Below, one piece after another: positions 1-7,544 of a stretch of 64,000 nucleotides of DNA. The DNA comes from DASQZT01 sp963728965 (GTDB taxonomy: Bacteria; Acidobacteriota; Terriglobia; Bryobacterales; Bryobacteraceae). Under the pieces are notes generated by a model. It made no database searches and was not told where the DNA came from. It saw only the letters and a program-made list of their open reading frames with translations. Position numbers and translations under genes: made by a program. The number at the start of each line of letters is the position of its first letter. Positions within the stretch are counted from its first letter, which is position 1. The DNA is taken from contig CAVSMH010000001.1 of the NCBI GenBank assembly GCA_963728965.1, positions 549,324 to 613,323 of the forward strand, read 5' to 3'.

Positions 1-99
1 GCCCCGGTATTGCGGTTCGCTCGCTTGCCCGCTCACCTCGGGGATGTAGACTGCCGCTATCGCCGCGGCCATCAGAATCGATGTGAATCGCAGATTCAT
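1..99 (-). CDS. Secreted protein, N-terminal part only (runs off the window)
   Basis: The 33 codons visible begin MNLRFTSILMAAAIAAVYIP and look like a signal peptide: a basic start, a hydrophobic core rich in Ala and Ile, then a polar GQASEPQ stretch. The gene starts 11 nt after the stop codon of the cupredoxin gene on the same strand, so the two are probably co-transcribed. A weak GCGAGG ribosome site lies before the ATG. The rest of the protein is outside the window and its function cannot be given. Confidence 0.55.
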   Translation of the reverse strand, partial: MNLRFTSILMAAAIAAVYIPEVSGQASEPQYRG

Positions 100-110
100 G
101 CCAGCCTCGC

Positions 111-1115
111 TTACGGGACCACGATCACTCTTCCTACCATCCCCAGGAAATCGTGAAGGCCGCAGATGTAATTGAAAGTTCCTGGAGCCGTGAACGTTAC
201 GCGGAATCGTGTAATCTCGACGGGCCACTGCGGCAGCCCGACGGTTTCCTGGTTTGGCAAGATTAGAAATCCCGAGTTGATGCTCTCATTCGGCGAGCTG
301 ATCGTCGCGTGTCTGACGCCGTCCGAATCCAACGTGACCCCAGGGGAAGGTGGCGCGAGAATCGCAGGCTCCGGCCCGAAGGTGACTGTATGGACGGCGG
401 TCGGCGACAGATTCGTCCACTCTACGGTGTCCCCGACTCGCACGACGGTGTTGTCACCAAGGAAACGCCAGACCGCGGTCATGTAAGACCCTCCCCCGGT
501 CGCGGTGATGGCCGAGATTCCGGCTGTGATCCCGTGCGCCGAAGTTCGTTGACCGTCGGCGTTTCCCCGGCCGGCAAGACCAGACGCGTCCGACAGTAAT
601 TCAGCCTGCTGCTCCTGCGCCTGGCGATCGTAGAAGGCTTGGTCGTGCGGAAGGCTTTCCCATGGGTTGAGGACGTGAACTGTTCCCGTCATCCGGACGT
701 GGACCAGGCAAACAAGTTTGAAATTGCCGGCCGTCGGGAAGTGGACAGTATAGGTCTGGCCGAGCTGGGTTGGGGCCGAGGTCACGCACGTGGAGCCGTT
801 GAAGGTCGAGCCGTCGGGCGTTGGGCCTGGGCACCCGACAAACGCTCCGGCGGGAGTGAAAATGGGCGGCCGTATCTGTGCCGGTGGGCCCGGGGTTAGA
901 AAGGTAACTGTATGGATCTCATCGGCGGCCACCGTCCACCGTACGCCATCCCCGGCATGAATCCAGAGATCGTTTGGCAGAAAGGCCATGACTTGTTTCG
1001 CCTTATCGCTGCTCTGCGCGCCCACCAGAGCATTCCAGCTTGCGGCGCGAAGCGGCTTGCCGGCACCCGCGATCGTTAGCCATATACCTAATAACGCAAT
1101 TGGTTTCCATTTCAT
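111..1115 (-). CDS. Two-domain secreted cupredoxin (plastocyanin/azurin-like)
   Basis: Probable periplasmic type 1 copper protein. After a signal peptide (MKWKPIALLGIWLTIAGAG) there are two cupredoxin repeats. Each has an upstream copper ligand in IHTVTF or VHTVTF and a C-terminal Cys-His-Met loop: CLVHVRMTGTV in the first repeat and CGLHDFLGMVGRV at the end. Both copper sites therefore look complete. The open frame continues upstream to 1232, but the ATG at 1115 has a good GGAGA site 7 nt before it and gives a clean signal peptide, so it is taken as the start. The redox partner is unknown. The downstream secreted gene (1-99) is probably in the same operon. Confidence 0.85.
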   Translation of the reverse strand: MKWKPIALLGIWLTIAGAGKPLRAASWNALVGAQSSDKAKQVMAFLPNDLWIHAGDGVRWTVAADEIHTVTFLTPGPPAQIRPPIFTPAGAFVGCPGPTPDGSTFNGSTCVTSAPTQLGQTYTVHFPTAGNFKLVCLVHVRMTGTVHVLNPWESLPHDQAFYDRQAQEQQAELLSDASGLAGRGNADGQRTSAHGITAGISAITATGGGSYMTAVWRFLGDNTVVRVGDTVEWTNLSPTAVHTVTFGPEPAILAPPSPGVTLDSDGVRHATISSPNESINSGFLILPNQETVGLPQWPVEITRFRVTFTAPGTFNYICGLHDFLGMVGRVIVVP

Positions 1116-1487
1116 TTTTGATTCTCCGAAGACTCTCCCGAAGGCGGGGTTCATCTCGCTGCGCCTGTCACTTCTCTCGTTGCGAAAGCGCCGGAGTGCC
1201 CAACCAGCCACCGTTTTAAGGGTTCGTTTCATCTCATTCCCCTCGCTGCTTGTCTTTCATCGGCTCAGCGGGGCGGGGCGAACTGCCGCCGCGGGGCCAA
1301 CGGGTGAGTTCAGTTTCGCTTGCCAGGAGCAAGTTTTTCAATGCAACGGAGATTACCCATAAATCACGAATTCCTCACGAGCCAAGTACCTGAGATGTCG
1401 TGCCCTTCAGGGACTAGGCAGCTGCGATTCGGCCGGTGACGGGACGTGATAAACTGGCTCCCAACTCTAACCGGGTGGGCGATCAGA
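1116..1487. other. Intergenic region between divergent genes
   Basis: This 370-nt gap separates the minus-strand cupredoxin from the plus-strand winged-helix regulator, so promoters for both directions should lie here. I see no convincing palindromic operator or consensus promoter. The first part can be translated as an upstream extension of the cupredoxin frame, but that extension has no signal peptide and no good ribosome site. Confidence 0.4.
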
Positions 1488-2021
1488 ATGGCGGGGACCC
1501 CAGAGTTCGGCAGGTTGGCAGGAGATTCGATTGTTCGGTTCGGGCCCTTTGAGCTCGACCTCGGGGCGGCGGAGTTACGCAAAAACGGCACAAGAGTCCG
1601 GCTGCAGGATCAACCATTTCAAGTTCTCCGCATGCTCCTGGAAAGCCATGGCCGGGTCGTTACGCGTGAGGAGATTCAGCAGAGACTCTGGCCCGGCGAC
1701 GCCATCGTCGAGTTCGATCACAGTATCAACGCCGCCGTCAGGCGGTTGCGGGATGTGTTGCAGGACTCGGCCGGCAAGCCGCGCTATATAGAGACGGTGA
1801 CCCGCCGAGGGTATCGCTTTATTGGCCAAGTGGACTCAGCGGAGGAACCAGAGCGGCTGGCCACGTCTGCCACTGTCGTGCCTACTAATGGCCCGGTCGA
1901 TGGGACGGCAGCATCGGTTCCGACGCTCTCATTCCCGCATCGGATCAAGCCTTTGGCTCTCATCCTCTTTGCGACGGCCACGATCCTCCTCGCCGTCTGG
2001 ATTGGCGCAAAGTATAACTGA
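1488..2021 (+). CDS. Winged-helix membrane regulator, N-terminal piece of an interrupted PD40 fusion gene
   Basis: The first ~120 residues are a Trans_reg_C (OmpR/CadC-type) winged helix: FGPFELDLGAAELRKNG, then LLESHGRVVTREEI, a recognition helix region with INAAVRRLRDVL, and the wing IETVTRRGYRFIG. A linker and one membrane helix (LALILFATATILLAVWIGA) follow, and the frame then stops. In Acidobacteriota this architecture normally continues into a PD40 beta-propeller, and exactly such a propeller resumes at about 2645. The stop is therefore the result of the IS200/IS605-like insertion starting close to 2022. The piece could still make a membrane-anchored DNA-binding protein without its sensor. 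The start is uncertain: ATG 1488 is used, and GTG 1446 is in the same frame. Confidence 0.8.
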   Translation: MAGTPEFGRLAGDSIVRFGPFELDLGAAELRKNGTRVRLQDQPFQVLRMLLESHGRVVTREEIQQRLWPGDAIVEFDHSINAAVRRLRDVLQDSAGKPRYIETVTRRGYRFIGQVDSAEEPERLATSATVVPTNGPVDGTAASVPTLSFPHRIKPLALILFATATILLAVWIGAKYN

Positions 2022-2032
2022 ATCGGGTAAGC

Positions 2033-2049
2033 CACTGGTTCGACCAGTG
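2033..2049. repeat. Left subterminal hairpin of the IS200-like element
   Basis: Perfect inverted repeat CACTGGT / ACCAGTG with a 3-nt TCG loop, a few bases inside the inferred left end. In this IS family such hairpins are the Y1 transposase recognition structures. Confidence 0.6.
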
Positions 2050-2083
2050 CGACTCGAAGAGGTTTGACCGTTCCGGGAGTAGA

Positions 2084-2122
2084 ATCCTCTCCAAGTGGCT
2101 TGATGAACCACAAGGAGAGGAT
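2084..2122 (+). promoter_or_regulatory. Hairpin that sequesters the tnpA ribosome-binding site
   Basis: ATCCTCTCC (2084-2092) is perfectly complementary to GGAGAGGAT (2114-2122), and inside it GTGG (2095-2098) pairs with CCAC (2108-2111). The right arm contains the AAGGAGAGG ribosome site of tnpA, 6 nt before its ATG at 2127. The mRNA leader would hide the site, as described for other IS200-type transposases. The function here is inferred. Confidence 0.65.
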
Positions 2123-2126
2123 GTAA

Positions 2127-2546
2127 ATGTCGGAAACTTATCAAAGCCTATCTCATTCAAAATGGGACTGCAAGTATCATGTCGTGTTCGTGCCTAAACG
2201 GCGTCGGAAAGCCATCTTCGGCCAGACGCGCCGGCAACTGGGGGCGATCTTCCACGCGTTGGCACGGCAAAAAGAGTGCCAGATCATCGAGGGCCACCTG
2301 ATGGCGGACCACGTGCACATGTGCATCGCGATTCCGCCCAAGCACCCGGTGGCCTCGGTGATCGGGTTCTTGAAGGGGAAAAGCGCCATCGCAATCGCCC
2401 GCTTGTGCGGTAAGGAAAGAAACTTTTCGGGCGAGCATTTCTGGGCCCGCGGTTACGCGGTCTCGACCGTCGGGTTCGAACTGGAGCAAGTCCGAACATA
2501 CATCCGCGAGCAGGAAGCTGCGGATGGAGCAGGCGGACAATTCTGA
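2127..2546 (+). CDS. tnpA: IS200/IS605-family Y1 transposase
   Basis: The 139-residue length is typical for IS200 TnpA. The protein opens with HSKWDCKYHVVFVPKRRRK and has the HUH metal-binding motif as HVHM in MADHVHMCIAIPPK. The nucleophilic tyrosine is in the C-terminal helix VRTYIREQEAADG. It carries out single-strand cut-and-paste transposition from hairpin ends. The ATG has a strong AAGGAGAGG site that can be sequestered in a hairpin. No tnpB or serine recombinase gene accompanies it. All core motifs look intact. Confidence 0.9.
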   Translation: MSETYQSLSHSKWDCKYHVVFVPKRRRKAIFGQTRRQLGAIFHALARQKECQIIEGHLMADHVHMCIAIPPKHPVASVIGFLKGKSAIAIARLCGKERNFSGEHFWARGYAVSTVGFELEQVRTYIREQEAADGAGGQF

Positions 2547-2594
2547 ACTATCTTGTAAGGCGCGCACCGCGCGACGCCTAGACCTTCAAGCCAA

Positions 2595-2644
2595 CCGCCT
2601 TTGAGGCGGCCCAACTCATCAAGCCACCCGCTCTGCGGGGGGTG
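2595..2644. repeat. Right-end hairpins of the IS200-like element
   Basis: Two stem-loops follow tnpA: CCGCCT/AGGCGG with a TTG loop at 2595-2609, and CACCCGC paired with GCGGGGGGTG at 2625-2644. The second lies next to the point where the propeller reading frame resumes and is probably the right-end recognition hairpin. Confidence 0.5.
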
Positions 2645-4192
2645 TCTGACAAGAGTGGCGCTCGGTCGTCCGCGCCGACGCTCCAGCCGTTGGTGCGGCT
2701 GGATCTCGAACTGGAGAGTCCATCGCCTGGATCGCATCCCGGAGCAGACGCCATCCTGTCGCCGAATGGGACGCGGTTGGTGTACGTCTCACAATCGAAG
2801 TTGTTCACCCGGCAACTCGATCAGTCAGGAACCACCGAGTTGCCGGGAACGGAAGGAGCAAAGGTGCCCTTCTTCTCACCAGACGGGCGGTGGGTTGCTT
2901 TCTTCGCGGACGGAAAGCTGAAGAAGGTTTCGGTGCAGGGCGGTCCAGTCGTTTCGTTATGTGACAATCCCGGCGTCGGCGGTGGCAGTTGGGGCGAGGA
3001 CGGCAACATTGTCACGACCATTGATTTCAGCTTTTCGCAGATTTCTTCCGCCGGAGGCAAGCCAATCAAGCTGGCCGAGGTGGCCCCGGGAGACAGCGTT
3101 CAGCGCTGGCCTCAGATACTGCCGGGGGGCAAGGCTGTATTGTTCACTTCTTATCCATCTATGACCGGGGTAGAGGGGGCGGCAATTGAGGCTCTGTCAT
3201 TAAGCGATCGCCGTCGTAAAACAATCGTGCGCGGCGCCTCTTGGGGCCGCTACTTGGGCAGTGGTCACCTGATTTATTCCGACAAAGGCGCGCTCTTTGC
3301 TGTTCACTTTGACCCGGACCGACTGGAAGTGCGTGGTTCTCCTACGGCAGTGCTACAGCAAGTGGCGTACAGCACGGCTTGGGGTTACCCGCAGGTTGAC
3401 GTGTCGCAGACGGGTACACTGGTCTATCGGAGTTCCAGGGCCGGGGACGACTTGGTAACTGTCAATTGGCTTGATGAGGCTGGCACGATGAGCCCGCTCC
3501 TACCGCTGCCTGGCAATTATTCATCTCTAACGCTATCGCCGGACGGGCGCCGCCTGGCGCTGATTTTAGCAGGAGACATCTGGGTATACGAATTGGGGCG
3601 CGAGAGCATGACCCGGCTCACGTTCGGCGGGGGCTACAGCTTTCCGGTTTGGACTGCCGACGGCCGATACGTGGCCTTTCGCGGACCGCGCGGCATGCTA
3701 TGGACCCGGGCCGATGGAACGGGGCAGCCTCACGTATTGACGCAGTGCGGCAATCCGCAAAACCCACAGTCCTTTTCGCCCGATGGTAAGCAGTTGGCAT
3801 TTGTGGAAATAAACCCCGCAACGGGAGCAGACATCTGGACCCTGCCTGTGGAGAGCGGTTCGTCTGGCCTTCGAGCGGGCAAGCCGGAGGTGTTCCTCCA
3901 AACTCCCTTCCATGAGAGAGGTCCGGTTTTTTCGCCCGACGGGCGATGGCTCGCGTACTTTTCAAATGAGTCTGGCAACTACCGGGTATATGTCGATTCG
4001 TTTCCGAATAAAGGCCGCAAGCGGCAGGTCTCGTCCGACGGTAATTCGGGGCCGATGTGGTCCCGCAATGGAAAGGATCTGTTCTTCGTGCAGTTTCGCG
4101 CTCCGGCTGAACTCATGGCGGTGTCATATCAGCTTCGGCGCGCGGGAAAAGTGACCCACCTCCGCTTTCCAAGACTGACCCAGGCAGCTTGA
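2642..4192 (+). CDS. PD40/TolB-like beta-propeller, middle piece of the interrupted regulator
   Basis: The protein carries repeated PD40 blades: FSPDGRWVAFFADGKLKK, LSPDGRRLALILAGDIWVYE, WTADGRYVAFRGP, FSPDGKQLAFVEI and FSPDGRWLAYFSNESGNYR. In the uninterrupted gene this periplasmic propeller would follow the winged-helix and membrane segment that ends near 2018. Native sequence ends with the CAG codon at 4130-4132 (LMAVSYQ). The last 20 residues, from Leu after that Gln to the stop at 4192, are translated from the left end of the IS21-family element. Its natural C-terminus is found at 8821-9024. No ribosome site supports the first ATG-like codon, so translation of this fragment is doubtful. 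Confidence 0.8.
   Translation: MSDKSGARSSAPTLQPLVRLDLELESPSPGSHPGADAILSPNGTRLVYVSQSKLFTRQLDQSGTTELPGTEGAKVPFFSPDGRWVAFFADGKLKKVSVQGGPVVSLCDNPGVGGGSWGEDGNIVTTIDFSFSQISSAGGKPIKLAEVAPGDSVQRWPQILPGGKAVLFTSYPSMTGVEGAAIEALSLSDRRRKTIVRGASWGRYLGSGHLIYSDKGALFAVHFDPDRLEVRGSPTAVLQQVAYSTAWGYPQVDVSQTGTLVYRSSRAGDDLVTVNWLDEAGTMSPLLPLPGNYSSLTLSPDGRRLALILAGDIWVYELGRESMTRLTFGGGYSFPVWTADGRYVAFRGPRGMLWTRADGTGQPHVLTQCGNPQNPQSFSPDGKQLAFVEINPATGADIWTLPVESGSSGLRAGKPEVFLQTPFHERGPVFSPDGRWLAYFSNESGNYRVYVDSFPNKGRKRQVSSDGNSGPMWSRNGKDLFFVQFRAPAELMAVSYQLRRAGKVTHLRFPRLTQAA
4125..4132. repeat. Target-site duplication, left copy (CATATCAG)
   Basis: The 8-bp sequence is repeated exactly at 8813-8820, on the other side of the IS21-family element. 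Deleting one copy with the element joins the Gln codon at 4132 to AGC at 8821 in frame. Confidence 0.85.
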
Positions 4193-4274
4193 ATCGCGGC
4201 GCGGGGTGAGGAGTCATGTTTCCGCAGGAATTGATTGCCGTGCATCGATGGGCGCGGGCAGGACAGAAGCGGGC

Positions 4275-4679
4275 TTAGATTGCTGGCTTACAAAAATCCA
4301 GGAGCCATGCCGCGTTTTCCCGAAGTGTTGTGGTCGGCGATTCAGCGAGGAGGCGCAGAAGCACGTTTCTGCATCCGATTGGGTCCCGCGTCGCGAGTTC
4401 CACCAGTGCGGTCGTAAACCCGTCGTTGTCGTATCCTTCATCGAATCCGCGCTGATACGCAGTCAGCAGATCGTGCAGGGAGGACGGGCCTGCAAGTTCT
4501 GAGATCGGCCACGCCGCAGCCTCCCGCCAGAAGATGTCATCGTTGTTGAGAAGCAGCAGCAATCGGGGCAGATCCTCCGTCGAAGCGCGCTTGTGAATCC
4601 GCTCAGCGGCAGACGCAGCGATGCTCGCGTCGTCCTGACGCAGTGCTTGGACGAGATCTTCCCATTCGCCTTCAGTCAT
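4275..4679 (-). CDS. HEAT-like helical repeat protein, cargo of the IS21-like element
   Basis: About 134 residues from the ATG at 4679. The protein is entirely alpha-helical in character, with paired helices such as DLVQALRQDDASIAASAAER, LPRLLLLLNNDDIFWREAAA and VLLRLLAESPTTTLRENAAW, resembling degenerate HEAT repeats. It has no signal peptide and no membrane segment. It lies inside the element boundaries, so it is cargo, and it is oriented against the transposition genes. Upstream in-frame ATG codons at 4727, 4745 and 4748 are also possible starts, and none has a clear ribosome site. A role as an immunity or adaptor protein is possible but unsupported. Confidence 0.5.
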   Translation of the reverse strand: MTEGEWEDLVQALRQDDASIAASAAERIHKRASTEDLPRLLLLLNNDDIFWREAAAWPISELAGPSSLHDLLTAYQRGFDEGYDNDGFTTALVELATRDPIGCRNVLLRLLAESPTTTLRENAAWLLDFCKPAI

Positions 4680-4818
4680 GCAGGTAAGCGAACCGAACAG
4701 TTGGTTGGCTCCTTCTGATTCTCTCATCAGTTCAGCTTCGTGCATCATGGCGAAGCCACGGCAACTCGACCGGCATGCAGCGGTAAGCAGCCAGGGCTTT
4801 TGGTGATGATGTTTCACA

Positions 4819-5244
4819 ATGCCTGCGCCTCGGAAAAGACCGTGCTCCATCTGTCGTCACTGGTTCCGCCCGAACCCGCGTCTCGGACCACGCCAGCACG
4901 CGTGCAGTAAGTCCGAATGCCAGATGGCGCGGCGGAGCAAGACGCAGGCGAAGTGGCGCGCGAAGAACCCGGAGTACGCTGCCGGCTACCGCATTCAGCA
5001 GCGGGGAGCGCAGGAACAACCGCCGGAGCCATTGCGTTTACCGCCGCCGCTAAGCCAACTTCCCTGGGATCTCGCGAAAGACGAGTTCGGGCAGAAAGGC
5101 TCTGATTTCATTGGGGTTATGGGATCACTTCTCATGCGCTCGGCGAAAGACCAGTTCCGCGCGTATGTAGTTGATCCCACAAGAGTTCTGAGTCCACTTG
5201 CCCCTCTCGCCGAAAAAGACCAGTTCCAGCCTGCTCCATACTGA
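4819..5244 (+). CDS. Small Cys-rich protein at the head of the IS21-like operon
   Basis: 141 residues. The N-terminal half has a zinc-finger-like cluster, CSICRHWFRP followed by HACSKSECQMARR, and then a basic stretch (RRSKTQAKWRAKNPEY), which suggests nucleic-acid binding. The C-terminal half is low in complexity (PPEPLRLPPPLSQLP). It contains the translated terminal repeats AKDEF, AKDQF and EKDQF, spaced about 21-24 residues, so coding sequence and presumed transposase-binding repeats coincide. It precedes the ParB-like gene, whose likely start lies 22 nt past its stop. The exact function is unknown. Confidence 0.6.
   Translation: MPAPRKRPCSICRHWFRPNPRLGPRQHACSKSECQMARRSKTQAKWRAKNPEYAAGYRIQQRGAQEQPPEPLRLPPPLSQLPWDLAKDEFGQKGSDFIGVMGSLLMRSAKDQFRAYVVDPTRVLSPLAPLAEKDQFQPAPY
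5073..5226 (+). repeat. Three direct repeats (consensus CGAAAGACCAGTTC) in the left part of the element
   Basis: Copies lie at 5073-5088 (CGCGAAAGACGAGTTC), 5141-5157 (CGGCGAAAGACCAGTTC) and 5209-5226 (GCCGAAAAAGACCAGTTC), with starts about 68 bp apart. The core AGACCAGT also occurs, inverted, at 8785-8792 near the right tip. They resemble the multiple terminal binding sites of IS21 transposases but overlap a coding region. Confidence 0.6.
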
Positions 5245-5266
5245 TCGCGACGCCACGGACAATCGA

Positions 5267-6373
5267 ATGCAACTGGAGTTTCACCAACTCGACCGTCGCT
5301 GGGAGCACCTGCGAGTGCACCATCCCGGGCGGCAGCGGCGGCTGTTGGCGTCGCTGGCCGAGAGCGGCCAGCAAACGCCCATCGTAGTGGTGGTGGCCGA
5401 GGGCCAGGCGGACCGCTATGTGGTGATCGACGGCTACAAGCGGATCGTTGCACTGAAGCAACTGAACCGGGACACGGTGGAAGCGGTGGTGTGGCCGATG
5501 AGCGAGGCCGCGGCGGTGTTGCTGGACCGCTCACTGCGACTGAGCGAACACGAGACTGCGCTGGAAGTGGGATGGCTGTTGGCGGAGTTGGAGCGGCGTT
5601 TCGACTACGGGCTTGACGAGTTGGCGCGGCGATTTGATCGCAGCGTGAGTTGGGTATCGCGACGGCTGGGGCTGGTGGAGATTCTACCGGAAGCGATCCA
5701 ACAACAGGTGCGCGATGGCAAGATATTGGCGCAGGTGGCGATGAAGTTTCTGGTGCCGGTGGCCCGCCAAAGCCTGGAAGACTGCCAACGGATGGCCGCC
5801 ATCTTCGCCCAGCATCACTGCGATACGCGCGAAGCCGGCCACCTCTATGCCGCGTGGCGCAAAGGCTCGCCCGCGATCCGCAAACGCATTCTGGATGATC
5901 CCGAGCTGTTTTTCAAAACACAGCGGCAAGCGCAAGAGAAAGCTCCGGCCGGAACCGGCGCTGAGCTGTTACGCGATCTGGAAATGGTAGTGGCGATTGT
6001 GAACCGCGCGCAACGGCGACTGGCGGGCGCCGCTGTGACGGAGTTGGATAACCAACAATCGAAGGCCGCGCGGCATCAGATGGAGCGCATTCAAAATCAA
6101 CTCCGCCGCATCGACGAAGCAATCCAACCGGAGAAGAAACCGCATGTTGAGCCAAGCGCAACGCACCACGATTCTGGAACTGAATGCGAAGCAAGTGAGC
6201 AAACGAGAGATCGCGCGGGTGATGGGGATCTCGCGCGTGGCGGTGCGCAAAGTTCTGCGATCGAACTCCACCGCGATGCCGGAACTACACCGAGTCGCGA
6301 AGGCCGAACCCCACCGCCAACAGATCCTGGAGCTTTTCGACCGGTGCAAGGGGAATCTCGTGCGAGTCCATGA
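5267..6373 (+). CDS. ParB-like N-terminal domain protein of the IS21-like element
   Basis: The protein has a ParB/Srx fold signature: LAESGQQTPIVVVVAEG, then YVVIDGYKRIVALKQL (normally a G-[YHF]-R-R-x-x-A loop). A helix-turn-helix follows, YGLDELARRFDRSVSWVSRR, as in ParB or KorB DNA-binding domains. Residues after about 290 (from KPHVEPS) are low-complexity and Arg-rich because they are read out of frame over the start of istA, a 230-nt overlap. ATG 5267 is chosen because conserved sequence begins there (MQLEFHQLDRRW); the frame is open from 5198. It may help target or stabilise the transposition complex, but this is inference. Confidence 0.75.
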   Translation: MQLEFHQLDRRWEHLRVHHPGRQRRLLASLAESGQQTPIVVVVAEGQADRYVVIDGYKRIVALKQLNRDTVEAVVWPMSEAAAVLLDRSLRLSEHETALEVGWLLAELERRFDYGLDELARRFDRSVSWVSRRLGLVEILPEAIQQQVRDGKILAQVAMKFLVPVARQSLEDCQRMAAIFAQHHCDTREAGHLYAAWRKGSPAIRKRILDDPELFFKTQRQAQEKAPAGTGAELLRDLEMVVAIVNRAQRRLAGAAVTELDNQQSKAARHQMERIQNQLRRIDEAIQPEKKPHVEPSATHHDSGTECEASEQTRDRAGDGDLARGGAQSSAIELHRDAGTTPSREGRTPPPTDPGAFRPVQGESRASP

Positions 6374-7544
6374 GGAGTTGGTGGCGGGCGGCGCGCAGTT
6401 ATCGTATACCGCGTTAACGGCGTTCTGCCGGCGGCACGGAATCGGCTACGCGCCGCCCACGCCGGCGGGCCAGTACGCGTTCGCGCCGGGTGAGGAGGTT
6501 CAGCACGACACGTCTCCCCACGAACTCGAACTGGGCGGCAAGAAGCGCAAGGTGCAGACCGCCTCGGCGGTGCTGTGCTATTCGCGGATGCTGTTCTTCC
6601 AGTGTTATCCAAACTTCCGGCGTTTCGATTGCAAGGTATTTCTCACCGAGGCCCTACGCTACTTTGGCGGCGCCGCAACGCGGACCATGATCGACAACAC
6701 GCACGTGGTGGTGCTGCGCGGCAGTGGACGCGACATGGTGCCGGTACCGGAGATGGCCGCCTTTGGAGAGCGTTTCGGTTTTCAGTTCGTGGCACACGCG
6801 ATTGGGAATGCCAACCGTTCGGCGCGCGTAGAACGTCCCTTTCATTTCATCGAGAACAACTTCCTGGCGGGGCGCACCTTCCGCAGTTGGGAGGATCTGA
6901 ATCAGCGTGCGCGGGAGTGGTGCGATAAGGTCAACTCGACCTACAAGAAACATATCCGTGCGGTTCCCCGTGAGCTGTTCGCCGTCGAACGGCTGCATCT
7001 GAAACCGCTGCCGATGTGGATTCCGGAGGTCTACCGGCTGCATCAGCGCCTGGTCGATATCGAAGGGTACGTGGCGCTGAACAGCAACCGGTACTCGGTT
7101 CCGGTGGACTGGATCGGTCGCCGCGTAGAGGTGCGCGAGACCAGGGACAAGATCGAGATTCAACTCGATGCCCGCCGCCTAGTCACGCACCGGCGCATTG
7201 CTGAAGCCGAGCACCAGCGAGTGATGCTGGCCGAGCATCGTCCACCGCGCGGTCAGAGAGACGCCCGGCCCGACCCGCATCCCGAAGAGAAGGCCATTGT
7301 CACGGCCGCGCCTGAGTTGGCCGACTACGTCGCTGGGTTGAAACAACGGAGCCGTAAGGTAGTCACGCTTGCCCTGCGGCAACTGTTACGTCTGGTGCGG
7401 GAGTATCCACGGGAACCGCTGTTGGGCGCCGTGCGCGAGGCCGGCCGTTATGGTCTTTACGATCTGGACCGGCTGGAACGGATGATCTTGCGCCGCGTGA
7501 CGCGCGAATACTTTCTGCTCGAAGGGGAGTCTGGCGATGACTGA
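6144..7544 (+). CDS. istA: IS21-family transposase
   Basis: 466 residues, in the normal IstA range. The N-terminal helix-turn-helix is clear (KQVSKREIARVMGISRVAVR). An integrase-type DDE core follows, with HDTSPHEL as the first Asp region, MIDNTHVVVLRGSG as the second, and FHFIENNFLAG as the Glu-bearing segment. The C-terminal part, YVALNSNRYSVPVDWIGRRV, is the Mu-transposase-like beta-barrel. It starts inside the ParB-like frame and its 3' end overlaps istB by 8 nt, so the pair is translationally coupled. It cuts and joins the element ends with IstB as helper. Confidence 0.93.
   Translation: MLSQAQRTTILELNAKQVSKREIARVMGISRVAVRKVLRSNSTAMPELHRVAKAEPHRQQILELFDRCKGNLVRVHEELVAGGAQLSYTALTAFCRRHGIGYAPPTPAGQYAFAPGEEVQHDTSPHELELGGKKRKVQTASAVLCYSRMLFFQCYPNFRRFDCKVFLTEALRYFGGAATRTMIDNTHVVVLRGSGRDMVPVPEMAAFGERFGFQFVAHAIGNANRSARVERPFHFIENNFLAGRTFRSWEDLNQRAREWCDKVNSTYKKHIRAVPRELFAVERLHLKPLPMWIPEVYRLHQRLVDIEGYVALNSNRYSVPVDWIGRRVEVRETRDKIEIQLDARRLVTHRRIAEAEHQRVMLAEHRPPRGQRDARPDPHPEEKAIVTAAPELADYVAGLKQRSRKVVTLALRQLLRLVREYPREPLLGAVREAGRYGLYDLDRLERMILRRVTREYFLLEGESGDD

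Larger units (their letters stand above)
2022..2650 (+). mobile_element. IS200/IS605-family insertion element (ends approximate)
   Basis: A single Y1 transposase gene is bracketed by subterminal hairpins: a perfect 7-bp stem with a TCG loop at 2033-2049 on the left, and stems at 2595-2609 and 2625-2644 on the right. This is the layout of IS200/IS605 elements, which have hairpin ends, no inverted repeats and no target duplication. The element separates the membrane helix of the winged-helix regulator from its propeller. The exact cleavage points cannot be set from one copy. The two host fragments are in frames that differ, so the element plus target has a length of 3n+2. Confidence 0.75.
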
